Shown here one piece after another: positions 58,797 through 64,000 of a DNA stretch of 64,000 bases. The stretch comes from Prostheceraeus crozeri (taxonomy: Eukaryota > Platyhelminthes > Polycladida > Euryleptidae), in assembly GCA_907163375.1 (NCBI GenBank), contig CAJQUW010001819.1, forward strand, positions 248,001-312,000. Direction: 5' to 3'. The translations under genes and the position numbers were made by a program. Within the stretch, counting starts at the first letter, position 1. Each line of letters starts with the position of its first letter. The notes below the pieces were generated by a model. It worked only from the letters and a program-made list of their open reading frames with translations. It ran no database searches and was not told where the DNA came from.

Positions 58797-59143
58797 GGCC
58801 GGAGGCACACAGAATAAGCAATAAGTCATCGTTCTCAAGTCGCGTCACGATCCTTCATAACCCATAGGTCATAAACCACAAGCCATAAGTCATTTTGACA
58901 ATGTTTTTCTCATGAAACGCAGGCAGAAGAAAATATATGATATTTTTATAATTTTGTAGGAGCATAAAGAATGACGTGTTATATCACAACGTTGGTTATA
59001 TTGAAGATAATCACCCAAGGATTTTCAACCGGGTGACGGCCCATGACTTATGACTTACGGCTTATTCTGTATGCCAGCTCTCATTGGAACTAAGTGTTGG
59101 AACTCCATTTGCGGCTTATGGCTTGTCGTGTGTGCCTCCGGCC
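58797..59143. mobile_element. MITE with GGCCGGAGGCACAC ends
   Basis: The ends GGCCGGAGGCACACAGAATAAG and, inverted, GGCCGGAGGCACACACGACAAG form inverted termini. They continue with repeated ATAAGTCAT / CATAAGCC words on the left and ATGACTTATGACTTACGGCT on the right. It is 347 bp with no coding potential. The flanks CTTT / TTAG do not settle the target duplication. Confidence 0.75.
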
Positions 59144-59283
59144 TTAGATGTTTTGACTTTTGAAACTGATGAATTTAATCAGTAGGCATACAAAAGACTA
59201 GCATCGCGATACGTGCAGAGGCACCAAGTGATTTCCAACAATTTAATGAATGAAACTCTTGAGAATCCTGATTAGGGTAAAAC

Positions 59284-60930
59284 ATGATACTTGAGTGGCA
59301 GACATTCTTCAGCTGTACGTATTCCGGTTGTTTCCCGGAATGTTGGAAGAATGTTCGAATTACTCCTGTACCCAAGAAATCCTGCAATGACCCCAATGAC
59401 ACCTCATCTTATCGACCAATTTCCAACCTGCCAGTCCTTTCAAAACTCCTGGAGGGAATTGTTGCGTCCCAACTTCGCGAACATCTCAATCACTTTAATC
59501 TTCTTCCACGCTTTCAGTCAGCATAACGCCATCATCACTCAACCGAGTCCGCCATGCTTAACATAACATCTGACTGTCTCAGCTCCATGGACAATGGTAA
59601 TATTGTATTACTATCTTCCCTCGACCTAACCGCTGCATTTGATAGCATTGATCACTCAATCCTTATTCGACGCCTTCAACTGTCCTTCGGGCTCTCAGGC
59701 ACAGCTTTGAAGTGGTTAGACTCTTTCATCCGTCAGCGAAAACTTTCAGTCTTCCTGCGCAAGTCATCCTCCTCGTGTGTCCCTGTCGATTGTGGCGTGC
59801 CCCAGGGCTCAGTCCTGAGCCCACTTCTATTCATACTGTACTCTTCTGACATTATCCAAATCGCTGAAACGCATGACCTGTTTATTCATGTGTTTGCTGA
59901 CGATATTTTACTGTATGGCCGTTCTAACCCTTCTCAATCTCAACTGCTCAGTGGCAGACTCTCAGCATGTATAAATGCCTTATCCACATGGTTGAAGACA
60001 AACCATCTCCTACTAAATCCTGCAAAAACGATCCGAGATAGCTATGTGGTGTTCTTCAAAGCGTCAACTCCTGCCTCCCTCTAACCACATTCTCCTTGGC
60101 GATGCTCAAATCAAGCCTACCTCAACGCTCCAGTGCCTTGGTATAACACTCGACAGCCACTTAACTTTCAAACCCAATATCTCGAGAACAGTGTCGTGTT
60201 GCTTTTCCTCCCTTCGTCTCATTCGCAGTATCCGCTCCTCTATTAACCCCTTGCTCACCAAAGTTCTTGTCACTTCGTTAGTGTTATCTCGGCTTGACTA
60301 TTGCCTTTCCATTCACGCTAGCTTATCTGCGTCTTCTCTTCATCGTCTTCAGCGTGTAATACATGCTGCCGCTCGAATTATTTTTATGTCCTCTCGCTAC
60401 GACCCTATTTTACCCCTGTTGTCGCAACTCCGATGGCTCCCCATCAAAGGCAGAATTGAATATAAAATTGCTGTTCTTACTTTTCAGTGTCTTAACCTCT
60501 CCGCCCCAGAATACCTCTCTTCCAAACTTACCAATTTTTCTTCTCTTCCAAGTCGCTCGCGCCTTCGCTCTTCAAGCACTACTAAACTTCTTACCCCATT
60601 TACTCGACACCCGACCCTAGGCGGTCGTTCTTTCTCCTTCGCCTCCCCAAGCGTGTGGAACTCTCTTCCCATTTCTCTAACCTCCCCCATGTCCTTTTCT
60701 TGCTTCAAACGCATGCTTAAATCCCATCTCATAAATAAATACTTGTGATCTTTTTGGAATGTGTTTGTAATCTACTAGTACTACATAAATATCTGTTGAC
60801 CTGCTGTTTGGCAACTAGTGTACGAATCTTTGCTGTACATTTTTCTATTTGTGATATGGCCTTTGAAGTCCTTCATGGACAAAACGCCACACTTTTGTGA
60901 AATTTTTTACATAAATAAATAAATTAATTA
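59284..60930 (+). mobile_element. L2/CR1-like LINE, 3' half
   Basis: RT motifs run in order: CWKNVRITPVPKKS, SYRPISNLPVLSKLLE, LDLTAAFDSIDHSIL, DCGVPQGSVLSPLLFILY, HVFADDILLYG. The C-terminal domain follows (LQRVIHAAARIIF, LRWLPIKGRIEYKIAVLTF, GGRSFSFASPSVWNSLP, RMLKSHLI). One stop at 59525 (TAA where Tyr is expected) and one frameshift near 60035 break it. The 3' end carries a TAAATAAATAAATTAATT tail. It is 5'-truncated. Confidence 0.9.
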
Positions 60931-61230
60931 AACTTACAAAACTGCGCGAATGCTAACTGAAAGTAAATAGATAATACCGATGTGCAGATGGTGCATATCT
61001 CTTTATTTTTTTCAATGGCATGGATATCTGATCGTTCATTTATATCATAGGATGTATTCTAATCAATAAGATGCAACAATTTATTTGTCATGTAATTCCT
61101 ATGCCAATTTTCCCTAATGTAATTCGCATTTCGGAACGCAGAACCCCAAAAACGACTCTCACATGCTAGAAATATAGAAAAAATGACCAACCTAGCCAGA
61201 CATGAATAACGTTCTAATTCGGAGCATTTG

Positions 61231-61634
61231 TCCGAGAACGTGCTCAGACTGCATCAGGCAATCAATTTACGATGCATGAAGATTGACACACAGATATCTC
61301 GTGCAGCAATGACATAAAATCAATAAACACAGTGAAGGTGATAGGAAAGCACCGAAATTATCAACACGACACGCATAGAAGCATAAATCAAATACATGCA
61401 GAGCTAAAAATAACTTAAATTTTATGCTTAGTTATTTTTATGTCTGCATGGATTTTATTTGTGCTTCTGTGCGTGGGCATGTTCGTGTTGGTACGAGTAA
61501 TTTCAGTGCTTTCTTATCACCTTCACTGTGTTTATTGATTTTATGTCAATGCTGCACGAGATATCTGTGTGCTAGTCTTCATACAATTATATGACAAAAC
61601 GATCGCCTGATGCATCCTGAACAGGTTCTCCGAC
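61231..61634. mobile_element. 400-bp foldback element
   Basis: The arms of about 200 bp meet near 61432 with hardly any spacer. The left arm has TCCGAGAACGTGCTCAGACT, GCATCAGGC, AGATATCTCGTGCAGCA, AATCAATAAACACAGTGAAG. The right arm has the inverse words CTTCACTGTGTTTATTGATT, TGCTGCACGAGATATCT, GCCTGATGCATCCTGAACAG and TCTCCGA. Arm identity is about 85%. No coding potential. Confidence 0.85.
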
Positions 61635-64000
61635 ACCGGATTAAAATTCTATTTTTGTGTGACAGATTGGCATTTAATCCATATTTCCAATTTTCAATAC
61701 GTATGCCCTCCTATGCCACCACTGCTGTAAATTTCTCATGTGTTTTTTGTAATCACTGCAAAATACTTAGTAAGCCAGCTACTTAATAAATCTTAATTGA
61801 GTATGACCTTAACATCATAGTAGCATGATCAGAGAACAGCAATTGAATCTAATGAAAGTTTGAAAAATGCTACAATAAAGTTTGGATTTCTGATAGAAAA
61901 GGTTGACTTTCTTATGGTTGAGAACGTCGATTTAGTGTGGAGAATGAGTCAGAATACTTTGCTATGCTGAGCATGAAGGGCACACTAAAACCGCCACTGG
62001 GTTTCAGTATGACTTTTAGGATCGTAATACAAGACATTTGACACTAAATGAGATGTGATACTTTTGATTGCTTCTACATATGTCCAAGACTAACTGAATC
62101 GGTGAAGCTGCGGGATGCAAGATGCTTCAAATATTCTGTAATGTCAGAGAATGTGATGAAATATTCATGTTACCAAATAGCTTCGGAACATCATATGGTG
62201 TAATTGAATAATAGCATGAGTGGTCAGCAGATGTGCAGGCAAGGGATACCTGCATTGTGGCACAGTAGGGTGCCGGATCGAGTGTGCGTGTTGTAGACCA
62301 CACGGGCTGTGTTGTCTTGAATGTTCACTTAAAAGAGTCATTTGTGAGTCCATTCTTGACTATAGTCCGGAGCGCGGAGCGCGCCCACCTCTGTCTACGA
62401 GAAAAACTATCTGTTTAGCTGGATTTGACGGCGTTGATTTCAATTTCAATCAAACATGCATTGGTGCGAGGATGGGAATTTTTCATGATCGAGGCTCTGA
62501 AAAAATGACATTACTTAGGCTTACTTATTGTGCATGGATAGTGGTGCAATGTTCTGGTTGAATTCATTGCGATAAAGTTGTGAAATTCGTTCACTCTGAT
62601 GCACTGAGGTTATCTTTGTCGCAGTATGTAGCCACAAAGTAGGAAACTACAGTTGTCTAAGTGAACTGATGACTCGATTTCGTGTAAATTCATCCAGGTA
62701 TTTGTAAATAGACGCCGATGTGATGATTTTACTATAAATTGCCTTTTCCTAAATCATTATGGAAGCTTATAGTATGCTGTAGTAGAAACTTGCGAAAATA
62801 ATCTGAAAGCTCTAAAAAGTTAGCTCTAAAGTCAGCAATTGACCATATAGGATTTCTATATAGATGAAAACAAACGCTGGGAATATCTTTGCAATGCGGG
62901 CGAGTTTTGCAAATCTGATTAGGAGTGATTTTTTTGTGATTAGGAGCTTCAAATTAGTAGGAGAGGATGGATTTTGCTGAGAAATTCTTTGTATTAAAAA
63001 AATGGTTCCGCTAACTTCACAATCAGCTTATGTGATGAGCACTTGTCAGAACAAGACACATTTGTGAATCATGCATGATTAAAAGGAGAATTTTTCCGGT
63101 AATGTTCATAGTCTGTCTGAGAATTCTGCTTTTCTGTCTCATGCGGTTATGTGCTATCAAACAAAAGTGCTACAGACAAGAGTCGATTTCATATAACGCT
63201 GACCTTTGTTACTGGGTTGGTGGTTGTATGTGCACAACAAGTTAGCATAAAGGACAACTTCAGTGGTACTTATGGGCTATCTCCCCCCACGTTTTCAAAT
63301 TTGTCTAAAATCCGTAAAAGCGAGTCAATCTTCACAAAACTTCAGAGACATGTATGTAAGCATATTTTCCTCCACATGCGAAAATACATGCAAATCAGAC
63401 ATGCGCTTTTTTAATTAGAGACGATGACGTGAAGTGTGGCAATGTCTGCAGTTTGATCTGGCTTCGCCTGATCTCTCATCGTGTGAGCAGATAGGACTAG
63501 GTCAACAAAGTCATGTCGCGACAACTCTTGAAGTGGCAATGACCCGGACCACATCCTTTCCATTTATATGCCTAACTTAAGAAATGTGTGGTAGGGTAGT
63601 GGTCGTGTGGAGATTTCAAATAACAGTAGATGAGACGAAGACGGAAAAAGAACAATGCATACATGAGTAACAATAATGCACCGAACAGAAGAAGTCAGAT
63701 CAAGGTGAACACATCGCTACACTTCAAATTATCCTCTCTAATTCAAAAAGTACTTGTCGGATTTGCATGAATTTCTGCATGTCTGTAAGTATACTCAAAT
63801 ACGTGTATCTGAAATTTGGTGACGGTTGATTCATTTTTACTGATTTTAGACACATTTGAAAACGTGCGGGGTGAGATAATCTAAAATACCACTTCAGTCA
63901 GCTTCAAAACTTTCAAAATTCTTAAATTCTTTTAATGAAGTGCTGCATCATAACAAGCTGCATGCCTTCTTCGCGAATGAATTACACGAGCAATTACGCA
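61635..64000. other. 3' flank, no supported gene or exon
   Basis: The end of the window holds AT-rich DNA. I looked for a plus-strand exon opening in phase 2 to follow 58322 and found none I can defend. Frames at 62220-62561 and 63151-63414 lack recognisable domains. Confidence 0.4.

Noticed and set aside
1-64000. LTR retroelements, Polintons, CRISPR arrays, rRNA genes
   Set aside because: I saw no long direct terminal repeats, gag, integrase or capsid motifs, no regular spacer arrays and no rRNA-like blocks.

Overview
The window is nuclear DNA of an animal, most likely a marine invertebrate. It is AT-rich, has split genes with GT/AG introns of up to about 19 kb, and carries many LINE reverse-transcriptase fragments, SINEs, hAT, mariner/Tc1-like and foldback elements. 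The word AGGCCTA recurs, which I associate with invertebrate deuterostomes; the exact lineage is inference. I see no bacterial-type operons, CRISPR arrays or rRNA genes, and no retrovirus-like element with gag or integrase.

Two host genes form the backbone, and both were assembled from exons whose splice phases agree. (1) A minus-strand TLC-domain gene of the TLCD1/TLCD2 type has four coding exons at 44263-44028, 25204-25122, 20385-20303 and 10129-9542. It encodes 329 residues across about 35 kb. (2) A plus-strand gene starts at 44524 with coding exons 44524-44610, 48680-48818, probably 54635-54784, then 57011-57270 and 58057-58322. It continues past the last exon I can recognise. Its product resembles a degenerate TBC (Rab-GAP-like) fold, but I cannot name it. 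The two start codons are 260 bp apart and point away from each other, so the pair probably shares a bidirectional promoter.

Region by region: 1-9.5 kb is non-coding or 3'-UTR sequence with small hairpin elements, a LINE 3' end, a TA-flanked transposon carrying a PHD finger (4071-5410) and a zero-loop palindrome (5865-5978). Intron 3 of the TLCD gene (10.1-20.3 kb) holds a hAT element with an 8-bp target duplication (10560-13959) and a mariner-like element with about 110-bp inverted ends (14499-16314). Intron 2 (20.4-25.1 kb) has a tRNA-like sequence and a MITE next to exon 2. Intron 1 (25.2-44.0 kb) is a transposon graveyard: a LINE split by a second LINE and by a foldback element, further retroelement remnants, an unclassified DDE transposon (37600-41341) and a minisatellite. 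In the plus-strand gene, intron 1 holds a SINE split by a GC-rich MITE. Later introns hold an apparent chimera of an unidentified host transcript and a LINE, a hAT-type MITE and a SINE fragment. The tail of the window has an L2/CR1-like LINE and a 400-bp foldback.

The most unusual signals are the divergent gene pair with its uncharacterised plus-strand partner, the DDE transposon with repeated GTGATTCCGTTAC subterminal boxes, the PHD-finger transposon, the host-transcript/LINE chimera and the set of near-perfect palindromes.
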